Origin: Begonia masoniana
Lineage: Eukaryota; Streptophyta; Magnoliopsida; Cucurbitales; Begoniaceae
Reading direction: 5' to 3'
NCBI GenBank assembly: GCA_022432975.1
Contig: CM039503.1
Coordinates: 48,897,259-48,961,258, forward strand
DNA length: 64,000 nucleotides
The position numbers were made by a program, and so were the translations under genes. Shown here piece after piece: positions 11,864 through 24,603 of this stretch. A model generated the notes under the pieces. It was not told the origin of the DNA. It was given only the letters and a program-made list of their open reading frames with translations, and searched no databases. Within the stretch, counting starts at the first letter, position 1. Each line of letters begins with the position of its first letter.

Positions 11864-12168
11864 TGACGTCATCTAGTCATTCGCCCAGTGTATTCATACC
11901 TTCCAGTTGACGTCAGCATAAATCTTCCGCCCAGTTTAAAACGATGTCTTCCGGCTGACGTCATCTAGCCATCCGCCCAGTGTATTCATGTCTTCCGGTT
12001 GACGTCAGCATAAATCTTCTGCCCAGTTCCGAACTATGTCTTCCGGCTGACGTCATCCAAGTCATCCGCCCAGTTATTTGTATCATCCGGCTGACGTCAC
12101 CTAAGTCTTCCGCCAGGGTTATGCCTGTATCTTCCGGTTGACGTCATCTATTCTTCCGGCTGACGTCA
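11864..12168 (+). promoter_or_regulatory. Cluster of eight TGACGTCA palindromes in solo LTR F
   Basis: Eight perfect TGACGTCA octamers occur in about 305 bp, within imperfect ~93-bp repeats built on TCTTCCGGCTGACGTCATC. TGACGTCA is the CRE/as-1-type core bound by plant TGA-class bZIP factors. Whether this is an enhancer or simply a minisatellite containing the motif is not known; it lies in the downstream half of the LTR. Confidence 0.6.
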
Positions 12169-14080
12169 TCACCTCCTCCGCCCAGTTTATTCACAGTTTC
12201 TGTTTACATCTTCTGCTGAACACTGTTCACCTGTTTTGTCTTATTCGACATCCACCGCCAATTTATCTCTTCCGCCCAACAGTATTTTACATGTTTTAAG
12301 AATTTCATTCCCTCCTCCGCCAGCCTTATGCTAATTTCTGTTCTGTTATCCATTATTGAAACCTATTTTGCTTCCAATCCCAGAGAACTCTCTCTCTTCC
12401 CGTAAATGTTCTGTTATTCACAGTAGTTTCTTCCTCTCTATAGAGTTACGTTTTTAGGGTTCACGTTGACAGTGCATGCTTCCTGTCATTCGATTCTATT
12501 TCTCCGTAAATATTTAAAAGTATAAAGTCCACTGTCTTGACCGATCTGTTCAAAAAAAAAATAGTCACCGTTTCCTGTTATCTGTCCCGGAGTGATGGCT
12601 CCGATCCCGAACCCAGATCGGGTTCGATTTCGGGCTGTCACACCTGACAACTTGTTGAGGAAGCCATGTTCTTTTCTCTTCCCTTCTACGTGAAACCCTC
12701 ATTTCTCATCTGCTTCTTTCCACTCCCCTCTGTTTTCTCTCTTCCAGGCGACAAACACCCTTCGAAGCTCCTTCTATCTCCTCAGTTTTCTTTTGTTTCT
12801 CTGCCTAAGGTAAACATCTGCTAAATCTAACGAGTTTGAATAAGTTAAAATGTGAGTTTTGTTGGAGTTTGAGGTTACGATAATTTGGAGTGAATTCACT
12901 GTTTTTACATGAAAACACGTCGGTTTGTTTTCTAAAGGTTTGAATGGAGTTTGAAGCTTATTCTACTAAGTTATTAGTTAGCATTTGCAGCTTGTTAATT
13001 TCCCTCTTGATGCACGTCATAGGTCCGTGCATCACCAAGGCAACACGTTCAAGACTCTCAACTCCGCAGTAAACAGGTAAGTTCATACGTATAGGTTTGA
13101 CCCTTAAGGCCCTACAATACGGAGGTACTAGGTTTTATGTTGTCGAGATTTCTGTTGGGTAGTTAAACCATAGGTTATGTTTTAGGTTAAGTGTGTTCTG
13201 TTTATTTCCTGCTTGTTATTCTGTCTCCTGTCTATGAATGTTCATGCATACACGTTTTCTCTGAAAGTCATGAAAATGTTTTCTGCACACGGTTTGAAGT
13301 TAAGTAAGATAAAACCTGTAATGAAATGTATGGTTAAGTGTGGACGAGGACTGACATCCTTTCATGTACTCCTGTTATGTCCTGTCGTGGCATGTACTCC
13401 TGTTGCACCAACTCTTCTTCCCACTTATACCTTCCTGTCTAGTGAAATGTAATGTAATGTTCATGTATTTGAAAATGTTCATGCATAGCACGTACATCAC
13501 TTCGCATTGTATGTTCTTACTGAGCTCTAGGCTCATAGTTGAACTCCCTGTTGTAGGTATAGATCCTCCAGATGAAGACATTGTGCCTCAAGATGATGAG
13601 TTGATGTAGTTGGCGGGATGAGCTCATGGGGTGGTTGCAGCAGTCAGACAAATGTATTTCCTGTGAGAATATTATTCCTGTATAGCTTTTGAAATTTTAA
13701 AACCGATGTGTAGACTTTGTGTTGGTGTTTTAAAACTTCTGTTCTGATGGATTCTCGAAATGTATGTCAAGTTCTGTACAGTTTCTGAGATCCCAAAACG
13801 ATGTACAGACTTAGTTTTGATGTATTTGAAACCTCTGTTTAACAGTTGAGCGTATGTTTTGAAATATTCTGGAACTGCCTTGAGTTCTCTCTATTGGTCT
13901 GTGCATGGATGGTCTCTGGTTTTAGAGTTATCCATGCAGTTTGATTTCTTAAACTCTTGTCATGTTTTCTGTTATGTCCGAAAATCATGTTCTGAATCGT
14001 TCTTTTTAGAATTTGAAACTTTTATACCATCTGTTTTTATGCTCCCTGTTCGTATGTCTTCCTGTTAAAAGTTGTCAAAT

Positions 14081-14260
14081 TTCTGTCTGTAGTTCACATC
14101 CACCGGTGAACTCATTTCTGTTTGTAGTTCACATCCACCGGTGAACTCATCTCTGTCTATAGTTCACATCCACCGGTGAACAGTGCATTTCTGCCTGTAT
14201 CCACCGCTGCCTTTAAAGTTCATTTCTGTCTGTAGTTCACATCCACCGGTGAACTCATTT
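14081..14260 (+). repeat. Hairpin minisatellite in solo LTR G
   Basis: Four copies of a ~20-bp imperfect palindrome with arms GTTCAC and GTGAAC around a CACCGGTG core, spaced about 36-72 bp apart. It sits where F and E carry the TGACGTCA repeats. Confidence 0.75.
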
Positions 14261-15718
14261 CTGCCTGCATCCACCGCTGCCCTTAAAATTACATCTCCAG
14301 TCTGACGTCAGCTACATCTTCCGCCTGAAGTCATCTGCCCCCATCTTTCGCCCAGTTCACCTCTACCGGTGAACAGTAATCTGCTGCCTGTAGTTTACCT
14401 CTGCCGGTGAACAGTCCACTTCTGCTTGTAATTTACGTCTTCTGCCCAGTTTATTTACTTCTTTTGCCCTACATCACCCGACCTCGTCATTCACTGTAGC
14501 CTTTCTTCTGGCATAACTTCCAGTTTTGTTTTCCATTTTTATTAGGTTTTTCACTGCATGTCAAGTCGTTCATTTCTGTCTGTTTATTTTCATCGTTCAA
14601 ATTCTGGTGTTCCAATCCTCTCGTTGTCTGCCAGAACCCTGTTTAAGTCGAAGTCAAGTCTTAGTGAGAATTCCAGAACTGTTTTCATTTCTCCCTGCTT
14701 TTAGCCTTCCTACTTTTCTTCTGTCATTCATTCTGCATTCCGATTTTTACTGTTTCCCGTTTTACTTTCAAATCCAGAGAATGTTTTCTTTCTCTGTAAA
14801 GTTTTCAAGGGTTTGTTTTAAAAGTCCAGCCTGTTTTTTGTTTAAAAAAAAAATGTCCCGTTTTCTGTTAAATGTCCGGAGTGATGGCTCCTCGGCCCCG
14901 ATCGGGTTTGAGGCTGTCACATATTAAATTGCATATTGATTTAATAAAGAGTTTATTAAATAAATTAGTTTTAATTTGATTAAAACTAATATTAATTCAT
15001 TTTATTGAATGATGTGAGAATGAAAAATAAAATAATTTTTAATTTGTTAAAAATTTATTTTATTTTAGAAAATTCAAATAATTTGATTATTTGAAATTAT
15101 TAATTTTATAATATGATTATAAGATTAATAATTAAATATTGATAAATTAATATGATTAATTTATCGATATCAGGAAATATTTGATATTCGATAATCACTA
15201 ATTCAAAATAATGAGTGAGAGCGGGACGTTAGGCGTAACACCTCATGGTCTCTACTGTTGGCACAACACCGTGAGATCTAAGTGGGGCTCCGAGATGAAT
15301 TTAATTTTCATCCTCCCTAAAGAGAGTGTTCACTTAGGTCAATACTAAGGTTGGTCTCCTAGAGATAGGATATGTAAAATGTATTTTATAGTTGTCCAAC
15401 CCTAAGACGGCGACTATAAGTTAAGTTTCATAAATCTAAAACAGTGGGTTACACTTATGAAAATATAACTAAACGTGTTAGTTATATTTTGACCAAAATT
15501 TTCGGTAAGTTAATAAATTTCGAAAATATGAGATATTTTGAGTAAATTTATTAATTGATAATATTTCTACCCTAAGGTGATTTATTATGTTATCGAGGCT
15601 ATAGTAGCATTTACATATTTTTGTGATTAGCATGTTCATGCATCATACTAGCATGCCATAACATTTTGAATTTTATAGCATAAAATTGATTATAATTTTA
15701 TTTATTTATTACAGCATC

Positions 15719-15912
15719 ATGTCTCAATTAATGATAAATTTGCTTGAGACTGAAAAGTTGGACGGCGACAATTTTGTTAAGTGGAAAAGGAATTTGAATC
15801 TCATCCTCGTGCATGACAACTTGAAATTCGTGCTGATGGAGGAATGTCCTCCTACTCCTGCGACTAATGCTCAACGGGCTCTGAAAGATGCTTATGATAC
15901 ATGGATCAAAGC
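15719..15912 (+). pseudogene. Copia gag, N-terminal part
   Basis: The ATG at 15719 opens about 64 codons (MSQLMINLLETEKLDGDNF...), the usual copia gag beginning in which the protein must bind and package element RNA. The frame runs directly into the AAAGC duplicated by solo LTR E at 15913 and resumes at 42097. The gag is therefore insertion-disrupted here and also carries point lesions in its second part. Confidence 0.85.
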
Positions 15913-18110
15913 TGTAACACCCGGCATTTAATTGCCATGTAATCATTTTCCCGAATCGTATGAGCGGGATCAATATTATTTTAATACAATGAATGTTTTG
16001 GTTGAATTGTTGGAATAATTAGTGGAGAACTAAACTAATGTGGAACCAAAACAAATCAATTAACAAGTTGGTTAGAATCAAATGGAGGGGTTGTTTAGGT
16101 AAGAATTGTGGTTGGTGGGATGGAGTCAATATGCCATCGACACTTGGCAACTTGCTGAACAAGACATACTCCACTTCCTACGTGAAACCCACTTCACTCT
16201 TTCTTCTGCTCTTTCCATTCTCTTCTCGGCATTCTCTCTTTCTGTTGACAAACAATCATCAAAGTTACTTTGATCTCCTCAGATTTCTTTCTGCTCCTCC
16301 GCTAAGGTAAACATCTACTAATGCTAACAAATTTGGACAAGTAAAAGTATGAGTTTGCTGAAGTATTAGGTTAAGTTATTTTGGGAGAAAACTCTCGGTT
16401 TTTGTATGGAAACACATTCGTTGTTTTCTACAAGTCTGAATGGGGTTAACTGCATAATCTTCCAAGTTATTAGTTAAAATTTGCAGCCTTGTTTATTTCT
16501 CCACGTGCATGTTACAGATCTGTGCATTTTCGAGACTTTCCAGCTAACTGCATCGCGGATAACAGGTAAGTTCATAACCGTAGGTTGGCCCTTAAGGCCC
16601 TACATCACAGAGGTACTAGGTGTTTCATTTCTGTCGGGTTGTTTTGCGTAGAAACATTATAGTTTATGTTCTGAGTTGTCTGTGTTCTGCTTCACAGTAT
16701 GTTCTGTTATTTCTGTCGTCTGCTATTGTAAGTTCAGGCACTGAAAATGTTCATGCATATACGTTTTCACAAAAAGTTCATGCAAAACTGATTTCTGTGC
16801 ACTGTTTGAAACTAAACAAGATAAAATCTGACTGAAATGTATCGGTTAAGTGTGGGACAGGGACTGGCCCCCAGATCTGTTTCTGTACTGTACCGTATAA
16901 CTGTTCGTGCCTGATAGTGCACCCACTGTTCACCAGTTCCCCTATAAGCCTCACTTATACCCCTCTGCCACTGAAACGTAATGTTCTATACTGTCACTGT
17001 ATTTCTGAAAGTTCATGCATAGCATATGCATCACTGCATTGTTTTATATGTTCTTACTGAGTTTTAGACTCATAGGTGAACTCCCTGATGTAGGTACTGA
17101 ACCCGAAAATGAGGACTTTGTGCCTCAGTCTGATGAATAGGTGGCTGGTGGTTCGAGCTCTCGGGTTGGTTGTGGCCGTCAGACAAATTCCCGACTGAGA
17201 GAGTGAAATTCTAAACTATGTTCTGTTTATGTATTTAAAACTTCTGTTTTGGAAATTCTGCAAATATATGTTAGGTTCTGTACTGATCCTCAAATTTTAA
17301 AACAATGCACAGATTTTGATGTCTAAGTTTCAAAAACTACTGTATTTGACAGTTGAATTCATTTTCTGAATGTTCTGGAATTGTTTGGGGATATTTTCTA
17401 TTAGTTTGTGCAAGGATGACTTCTGGTTTTGGAACTATCCATGCAGTCTGTTTCTTTGAATCCGTCAATTGTAAAGTATGTTCTACAACATTGTTTAGAA
17501 TCGGGTATTGAAGGTCTACAACTTCCATGCCTTCTGTTTGTGCTGGATTAGACAGTTGAATTATGTTCTGAAGTATTCTGAAATGGTTTGGAATATTTTC
17601 TGTTAGTCTATGCATGGATGGTCTCTGGTTTTTTAGCTATCTATGCAGTGTGATTATTCTTAAGTTTCTGTTATGCCTTCTGTGTGCTCGAGAACCATGT
17701 TTTGAAGTGGTTTGAGAATCTGAGATGTTTATGTCTTCTGTTTTTATGCTCTCTGTCTGTGTGTCATCCTGTCAAAAGTTGTAAATTTTGCCTCTAAAAC
17801 TATGTCTACCGATTGATATTGTTCACATTTTGTCTTATTCCCATCTACCGCCAAACAGTGGTTCTGCCATAGGTTTTTCTTCTGCTGATTACGTTTAACG
17901 CCTGTATCTTTCGGCTGACGTCATCCATCTTCCGACTGACTTCATCACCTCACCCGATTTCATATGCTGCCGGTATCTTCTGGCTGACATCATCCATCTT
18001 TCGGCTGATGTCATCCCCTCATCCGATTTCATTTGCTGCCTATGTCTTTCGCCTGACGTCATCACCTCATCTGATTTCATCTGCTGCCTGTATCTTCCGG
18101 CTGACGACAT

Positions 18111-20256
18111 TGTAACGCCCCGAGTTATCTGAACTCGGTTCGTTACACAGAAGCCCGTACATGACTAAGAAATCCCAACTGTATTAATATTACTATTATT
18201 ATTTTTTTTTTTAACTTTGCTCAACATCCAGTATTTGACATAAGCTAAAATCTCAAAACATTTAAAAACTTGCAGCGGAAATCATTTGGACAGCAATAGA
18301 GTTAAACAAAACTATGAACGTTATTTGAAGTGTAAGAAATAATTGGCTAAAAAAAAATAGAGGTTTAAATCGTGAAATACTTGAAAAGTCGCAGAAGTCA
18401 AACGTATCTGCCGATGGATAAAGTCAACGGAAGAAGCAGAAACAGGCTTCTACCGATGACGTAGACCAGAAGAGTTGGAAACAAAAAAAACATCTCTCGG
18501 TGGACTGCATCTACTGATGACGTCAGCTGACTAAATTACTTATTCAACATCTACCGATCGCAAAGCGACAAAACCTATTACCCACTCATACCGGTAGTGC
18601 AAAATCTACATCTTCCGATAGCATTGAACCTACATAATCCGATGGCTTAACTGAAGACATCTTCCGATAGAATTAAACCTACATCGTCCGATGGCTTAAC
18701 TGAAGACATCTTCCGATAGGATTAAACCTACATCATCTGATGGCTTAACTGAAGACATCTTCCGATAGGATTAAACCTACATCATCCGATGGTTTAACTG
18801 AAGACATCTTCCGATAGACAACATAACTATAACTCAACATCTTCCGATAGACACCATCTAACGATAGAAGACAAGGTGACATTTCAACTATTTCTTGCTA
18901 TGCCAACACAACTTAAGTACAGAAAGAATTTACTTATTTCACTGAGACCATTCAGAACTAACTCGAATCATTGCACCACTCAAATCCAGTAAAAACCAAC
19001 ATTAAAAAAAAACTCAACAGAATATCATTATTTGAAAATCTCACAACGTATTCAAAGTATTAAACCTCTACTAACATGAAAACTCAACAGCTTAAATTAA
19101 AACACTGTCAACTGAAACTTCACACTAACTGACATCAGTTAAATCGCCTCATCAAGTACCAGATCCGTGGCATGAATGTGCTCCTCCAACCAGCCTATCC
19201 ATCAACAAGCTCAGAGAATTCACCTGCTGTTACTTCCTCACCTACATCACAAAACTCATCTATTAGCCTAATGCTAAATAAGCGAAGTGATAATGAAATG
19301 ATATGCTGAAACTTAAATCCTAATTATGCAGTTTCTACTTTCTCTTCTCAGTTGCACTTTCGTTCATTCACTGATCTGATCCCTCGATTCCCTTGGGAGT
19401 GAGATCAATTCTCCCAATGTTATACATCCTCTTCATCAGTTAAGGGGTGGATGAATTCCCTTAACAGCTGTTCTGATCCCTCAGTTCCCTTGGGAGTGGG
19501 ATCAGTTCTCCAATGTTATAAATCCTCTTCATCAGTTAAGGGGTGGATTAGTTCCCTTAACAGCCAATGCATTTCAATCTGTACCTGCCTTTCCATAACA
19601 TTACATGAAAGTTCATTTTCGTGTTCTTTAAAAAAAACGTGATGCATGACATACAGGAGATACTCAAACATGCATACGCCTAGTATTCTGTGATGTAGGC
19701 CCGAAAGCACACACAATACTTCACTTACCTGGCTCTCTTGGAAATGCTTGGTTTCAACTACTCCAGAAGCTCGCTCACCTAGGGTCATGACAGTACATTA
19801 ATCAAACTCTCACTAAAACTTACCAAAATCAATAAAATGCTTGAGGAGACCGATTGAAACTCTGCTACCCGTGCATTCCCATTTATCACCAAGAACCCGA
19901 ACCTACCCTTAATCACAGCATCCTCAAATCTCCACATGGTATTCTTTCAGTTATCTAATCGCTAAAAAGCAAGAAAGCAAGGAAGACTTACCTAGATTGA
20001 AGGAGAATCGGCGAGAGAATCGCCTAGAGGGCTCTACTGCTCGAGCTGAAAACCGAAAGAGGAAAATAGGGGATAGTGGCGGCTATGGTGTATTAACACT
20101 TCCCTTAAATACGTTACCCGTTCTTAAAACCTCACTTTACATAAATGTCCTTGCTTAGTCACTCACTAACCTAATAAATAATTCCCCCTAATTCTTTCAT
20201 AAAATGCACATCATATTTGATAAATTAAATTTGGTTTAGCATAACCGGGTGCTACA
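18111..20256 (-). mobile_element. 3' LTR of gypsy C (2,146 bp)
   Basis: On the plus strand it runs from TGTAACGCCCCGAGTTATC to CCGGGTGCTACA. 19150-20256 matches 40349-41457 with only scattered differences. Minus-strand splice-like signals: donor at 19990-19991, mini-exon 19739-19778, second donor at 19737-19738. Confidence 0.88.
18608..18815 (-). repeat. 49-bp tandem repeat in the C LTR
   Basis: Four successive 49-bp units plus a partial one, each with ACATCTTCCGATAG and CATCCGATGGCTTAACTGAAG-like halves. It occupies the LTR position of the minisatellites in B, E, F, G and H. Confidence 0.85.
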
Positions 20257-20291
20257 ATCTACCCTCCTTAAAAGAATTTTGTCCTCAAAAT
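20257..20291 (-). other. Polypurine tract region of gypsy C
   Basis: Read on the minus strand this is a purine-rich ...AAGGAGGGTAGAT run just before the LTR, the plus-strand primer of gypsy elements. The end of pol lies immediately upstream. Confidence 0.7.
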
Positions 20292-21862
20292 TCAATACCT
20301 GAATAATTCTGGATGTTGGTCCATCATGTCTTGTTGACGCTCCCAAGTTGTCTCCTCTATGTTCTGGTTATGCCACAAGACCTTCACCAATGGAACTTCT
20401 TTGTTGCGCAACACTTTCACAGCATAGTCTAGGATCCTTACTGGTTTCTCTTCATAAGTAAGAGTGGGCTGAGCTTCAATACTCTGAGGTTCCATAACTT
20501 GAGATAGGTTTCTAACACACTTCCTTAGCATGGAAACATGAAACACATTATGGATTCCCTCTAAAGGGGCTGGTAACTGTAGTTGATAAGCTGACTTCCC
20601 AATCCTATTCAAGATTAAGAAAGGTCCAATATATCTGGGGTTCAACTTGCCTCTCTTTCCAAATCTCACAACTCCCTTGAAATGTGACACCTTAAGAAAA
20701 ACTTCATCACCTACTTCAAATTCCAGATCTCTTCGTCTCTTGTCTGCGTAGCTTTTATGCCGGCTTTGAGCTGTCAAGATTCTTTGTCGGATAAGAGCAA
20801 TCTTCTCCACTGTCTGCTGCACAATATCAGGACCAATCAATTGTGCTTCCCCAACTTCATCCCAATATAACGGAGATCTGCACTTTCGTCCATATAATGC
20901 CTCGTAAGGTGCCATGCCTATTGTTGCCTGAAAACTGTTGTTATAAGAAAATTCCACCAAGGACAAGTATTTGCTCCATGAACCTTGAAAGTCTAATACA
21001 CATGCACGAAGCATATCCTCCAATGTTTGAATAGTCCTTTCGGATTGTTCATCTGTTTGAGGATGGAAAGCTGTGTTCCCATAGCCTTGTGCAAACTTTT
21101 CCAAAACTTAGATGTAAATCTGGAGTCTCGGTCTGAAATTATGGTGCTTGGAACTCCATGCAGTCTAACAACTTCGTGCACATACAACTCAGCCAGTTGA
21201 TCCATCGAGTATATTATCTTCATTGGCAGAAAGTGAGCAGATTTGGTTAAACGATCAACTATTACCCAGATTGCATCGTGACCCTTAGCTGTTCTAGGTA
21301 ATCCTATAACAAAATCCATAGTTATTTGTTCCCATTTCCATTCAGGAGCTGGTAAAGGTTGTAATGTTCCAGCAGGCCTCTGATGTTCAGCTTTGACTTG
21401 CTGGCAGATCAGGCATGATTCTATATACTCCGCCACACTTTTTTTCATACCTGGCCACCAATAATGTTGCTTGAAATCTCTGTACATCTTCGTACTTCCG
21501 GGATGAACAAAAAGTCTAGAAGAATGTGCCTCAGATAGGATTCCCTTTCTAAGTTCAGTATCAGCAGGTACAAACCATTTATTTCGAAACTTGAGAATTC
21601 CATCAACCGAGCAATTGAAATCCGACTTGTCAGTAGAATCCATGCACATCTTGTACTTATTACATTCGGTGTCATTCATTTGAACTTCCTTTATTTTCTC
21701 CAAAATAGTTGGCCTTAAAGATATGGCCGAAAGCATGGCTGACACACTAGACACAGCTTCCAGGTTAAATATTTGGAATTCTGTCTCTAAAGCTATCGGT
21801 ATGTCTAGAATCAATGTAGAGACTGAAGAAGTCACTCTACTCAAAGCATCAACCACTACATT
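20292..21862 (-). pseudogene. Gypsy C pol remnant: end of RNase H, integrase, chromodomain-like tail
   Basis: The minus-strand reading keeps the ADALSR end of RNase H, the integrase zinc region ([33 protein letters not shown]), the core blocks MDFVIGLP and ISDRDSRF, and the C-terminal [15 protein letters not shown] typical of chromovirus tails. A 16-bp deletion near 21084, relative to B, shifts the frame inside the integrase core just before AFHPQTD; it lies at a CACA microhomology. The upstream part is cut at 21862 by insertion D. It cannot make a working integrase. Confidence 0.85.
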
Positions 21863-23388
21863 TGTGACACCCCGAGTTATCTGAAACCGGTTCGTCACAT
21901 TTACTGTTCATGTGTCTAACCGTACTCGAAAATCCATATAAATTTAAAATTTTACCCATTGTTTAAAACGACATCGTTAAAACATTAACTGTTTGCAGCG
22001 GAAAGAAAAGATTACTTCATAGATGACCCATTATAAAAATCTTTGAACTAAATAAAATAAGAGGATGAAATCTTGCTTTACATGCACTATCGATTAAAAA
22101 AAAAACGACAATGTAACGTTTAAAACTATAAAACCAAAACCTGCAATGTGAAACTAGATTTCTCATATAATTTTCAAAATATATTCATACATCAAAATAG
22201 ACACTATCATTTAAAAACAACTAAACTTGTCATTTACATACTAATCTGCAACTTTAAAAAAAACTTTTTGTCCATACATTATCCCAAAATTTCTTATGTA
22301 CTCGCCCACAGGTCAAAATCGCCCTAGCGGCTACAAGCACATCCAATGGACGTTCTCCACCAACTGCTCCATCAACCTTCTTGAGGATCAAGGCCCTTAC
22401 CTGTATCAAATTCACCTACACCACAAAATAAACTAATGAGCCTAATGCTCAGTAAATGATGTAGAGTAAAATAAAATGCATGCTCATGATTATGCTATGC
22501 TGTTCGTAAAAGCATATACTGAGTCTTGTTTATTTTTCTTGCATGACATGAGTTTTTGGGACTGTTTCGCAGAAGAAATGGCCTAAACTGTTGACCAANN
22601 NNNNNNNNNNNNNNNNNNNNNNNNNNNNNNNNNNNNNNNNNNNNNNNNNNNNNNNNNNNNNNNNNNNNNNNNNNNNNNNNNNNNNNNNNNNNNNNNNNGT
22701 GGTTTTCGGGGATCGAGATCGGAGAGCTATGGATGTAAGAGAAGACGACCATCTTCTGTATCAAGGAAGTTGGACTCTTGCCCTGTGCATTAGTATTTGG
22801 GCATCCATCTAGATGTGGCACTCCAGTAGTTCATTTATTGAATTGGAGGTAATAGTTATGTGCTTTCCATTACACATAACAACTCTTAATCATAGGAAAT
22901 CTGGAGAAAAACTCATATTGTTTAGCACCTCTAAAGCATTCGAGGAATAGAGGTTCAACATTGAATAAACCTAGTACCCAATGTTCCACCAAGGGTTCAC
23001 TAAGTTAGACCAACTAGCTCAAAGGCAAAATTCCACGAATAGGAATCAATTCTTAAATTTAAAAATATTCATGGTACCTTAATTCAGCAGCCTGAGTAGA
23101 TGAAGTAATATGTGGCTAGCTATTCGAACGAGGAATTCTCACTCGAAGGTCACGGGCGACAGGTCTGGCCTCTTTGGTAGCGGGTTCCTTACCAGCTTAG
23201 AGGAGGATTCTATAACAAGTTAGAAAGAAAACGACAGAGAGTAGCTGCGAAGGATGAAAAGGTTTTGGACACGAGGAAAACAAACACGACTGTCCAGAGT
23301 AGAAGCAAGTAAAAGGGCGCGGAAAGATGAAGCGTTCTGTTGAAGAAATAGGAATTTAAAGAAATAAAAAAACACACCGACGTGAGAG

Positions 23389-23391
<3 letters not shown>
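21863..23391 (-). mobile_element. LTR of a fourth gypsy element 'D', containing an assembly gap
   Basis: Begins TGTGACACCCCGAGTTATCTG on the plus strand inside C's pol, with ACATT just before it. Minus-strand features match the other LTRs: a GTAG acceptor with a TTTACTGAGCA-like branch region (about 22400-22460), and after the gap a CT-rich exon-1-like stretch ending in donor GTAAGG (near 23190). The far end, the internal region and the second LTR are not seen. Confidence 0.65.
22599..22698. other. Assembly gap of exactly 100 N
   Basis: A round 100-base N run usually denotes a join of unknown size. Several elements lose sequence around this point. Confidence 0.98.

Positions 23392-23448
<57 letters not shown>
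23392..23448. repeat. 57-nt poly-T tract at a breakpoint
   Basis: Uninterrupted T run joining D-like LTR sequence on the left to the middle of A's LTR on the right (matching from 23452 = 30676). It may be a real poly-A insertion scar or a chimeric assembly join. Confidence 0.9.
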
Positions 23449-23451
<3 letters not shown>

Positions 23452-23453
<2 letters not shown>

Positions 23454-24562
23454 CATTCGTAGACATGCTCATATTCATCATTCCTTTCATCATTCATATT
23501 CTTCATTACATTATGTGGTTTAAGGGAGGATTTGTGCCGGTAAAGGGGGTTCGACAGTGAGTTTGATCATGGTCCCTACTGCGGGTCGTATTCATATGTC
23601 CTACTGCGGACTGTGACATACGCCGAACCACCCCCAACCCTCACTTAACCACGTTGTATAAGTTTTATCTTCTTATTTTATTCATGAGAAAACATGTTTC
23701 AAAACATTTTCATATGCTTGAGAAGTAAAACATGATGCATAACATAAATGCACTTAATCATCGAACTAAGACAGGGGAGAACATCAGAATAACAGAACCA
23801 TACCCATCGACATTTCATCAAACATATAGCAGACAACGTTCACTAAATCTAACATAGTCCTTTGATGTAGGGCCCTATTGGCCGGAAACTTAGTACATTC
23901 ACTTACCTGGATTCCTTAGCAACTTGAATCACCTTCTCTTCAACTTCTTCACCTAACACATTTCACATTACAGTAGTTAAAATAAAGTCCTAAAAGTTCT
24001 AATCGAAAGTCATCCTAGAATCTAACAGCTAAGGTTCTCTGTGCAGTCTGAAATCCAAAACCGAAACAGCTAGATATAGCTATCGATTAAACGGGGTCGG
24101 TTATATAAAAGGTCCAGAATCGATTTAAGGGTGACATTACCAAATGAAGATAAAGAACGATAACCAACTGACTCAGCCATTGAAGAGCCCGAAAGTACAA
24201 GTTCAATTGAAAACAGAGTTCTAAATGACTACCCGGCATCTACATTGTCAAAATCTTACCTAGAATGCGGGTTATCGGAGTGGAGGCTGAAAAACCAGTT
24301 GCTGGGGAGGAAGAAGGCTCCAGAGAAGAAGGGAGTCGCCGAGAGGAAATGTCGGCTGCAGTGAGGTTTAAATGAGATTTAAGGTTTCCATTTTCTATTT
24401 ATACCTAATCCTTCAATCTTTATTACAAAATTGCCACTCAACCTAGTTTTACTCAACTTGTAATGAATTTGCCTCAATATTAAATTTAATCATAAAGGTT
24501 AAATAAAGGGTAACAATGAGAATGGTCAGAAAATTCACCTGGCCGAAATGTCGGGTGTTACA
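23452..24562 (-). mobile_element. 3' LTR of A, truncated at the poly-T
   Basis: Corresponds to 30676-31785 of the 5' LTR. The remaining ~1.49 kb of this LTR is missing at the 23.4-kb breakpoint. Confidence 0.9.
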
Positions 24563-24603
24563 TCCACCCCTCCTTAGACAAAATTTTTGTCCTCGAAAAT
24601 TGG

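Larger units (their letters stand above)
10077..12641 (+). mobile_element. Solo LTR 'F', same family, inserted in G; TSD CCTGA
   Basis: 2,565 bp from TGTAACACCCGGCATTTTGC to TTCGGGCTGTCACA, with CCTGA at 10072-10076 and 12642-12646. It interrupts G early in its leader region. Splice-like signals: donor 10456 (GTGGGC, weaker than in relatives), mini-exon 10666-10717, acceptor before 11295. A minisatellite with TGACGTCA octamers occupies about 11860-12170. Confidence 0.9.
9838..14921 (+). mobile_element. Solo LTR 'G', gypsy family, split by solo LTR F; TSD TATTA
   Basis: Starts TGTAACACCCGACAATTTTG and ends GAGGCTGTCACA. TATTA flanks both ends (9833-9837, 14922-14926). About 2.51 kb remain once F and its TSD are removed. 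Inner parts match E, F, H and I. Orientation is inferred from H, whose PBS follows the same LTR end on the plus strand. Splice-like signals: donor 12810, mini-exon 13023-13076, acceptor before 13557. Confidence 0.88.

Noticed and set aside
12667..13076. ORF starting ATG-TTC near 12667 in G that runs through exon 1 and the mini-exon, with a hydrophobic start
   Set aside because: The ATG is missing in F, E and H, and in I the frame stops within exon 1, so no conserved protein is supported.
23392..23448. Poly-A tail of a LINE-mediated retrocopy of gypsy A
   Set aside because: Element A has a complete 5' LTR with U3 and a PBS, unlike a retrocopied RNA; a deletion or assembly join explains the poly-T better.
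23220..23456. ORF with a poly-lysine run
   Set aside because: Translation of the poly-T tract; no coding evidence.
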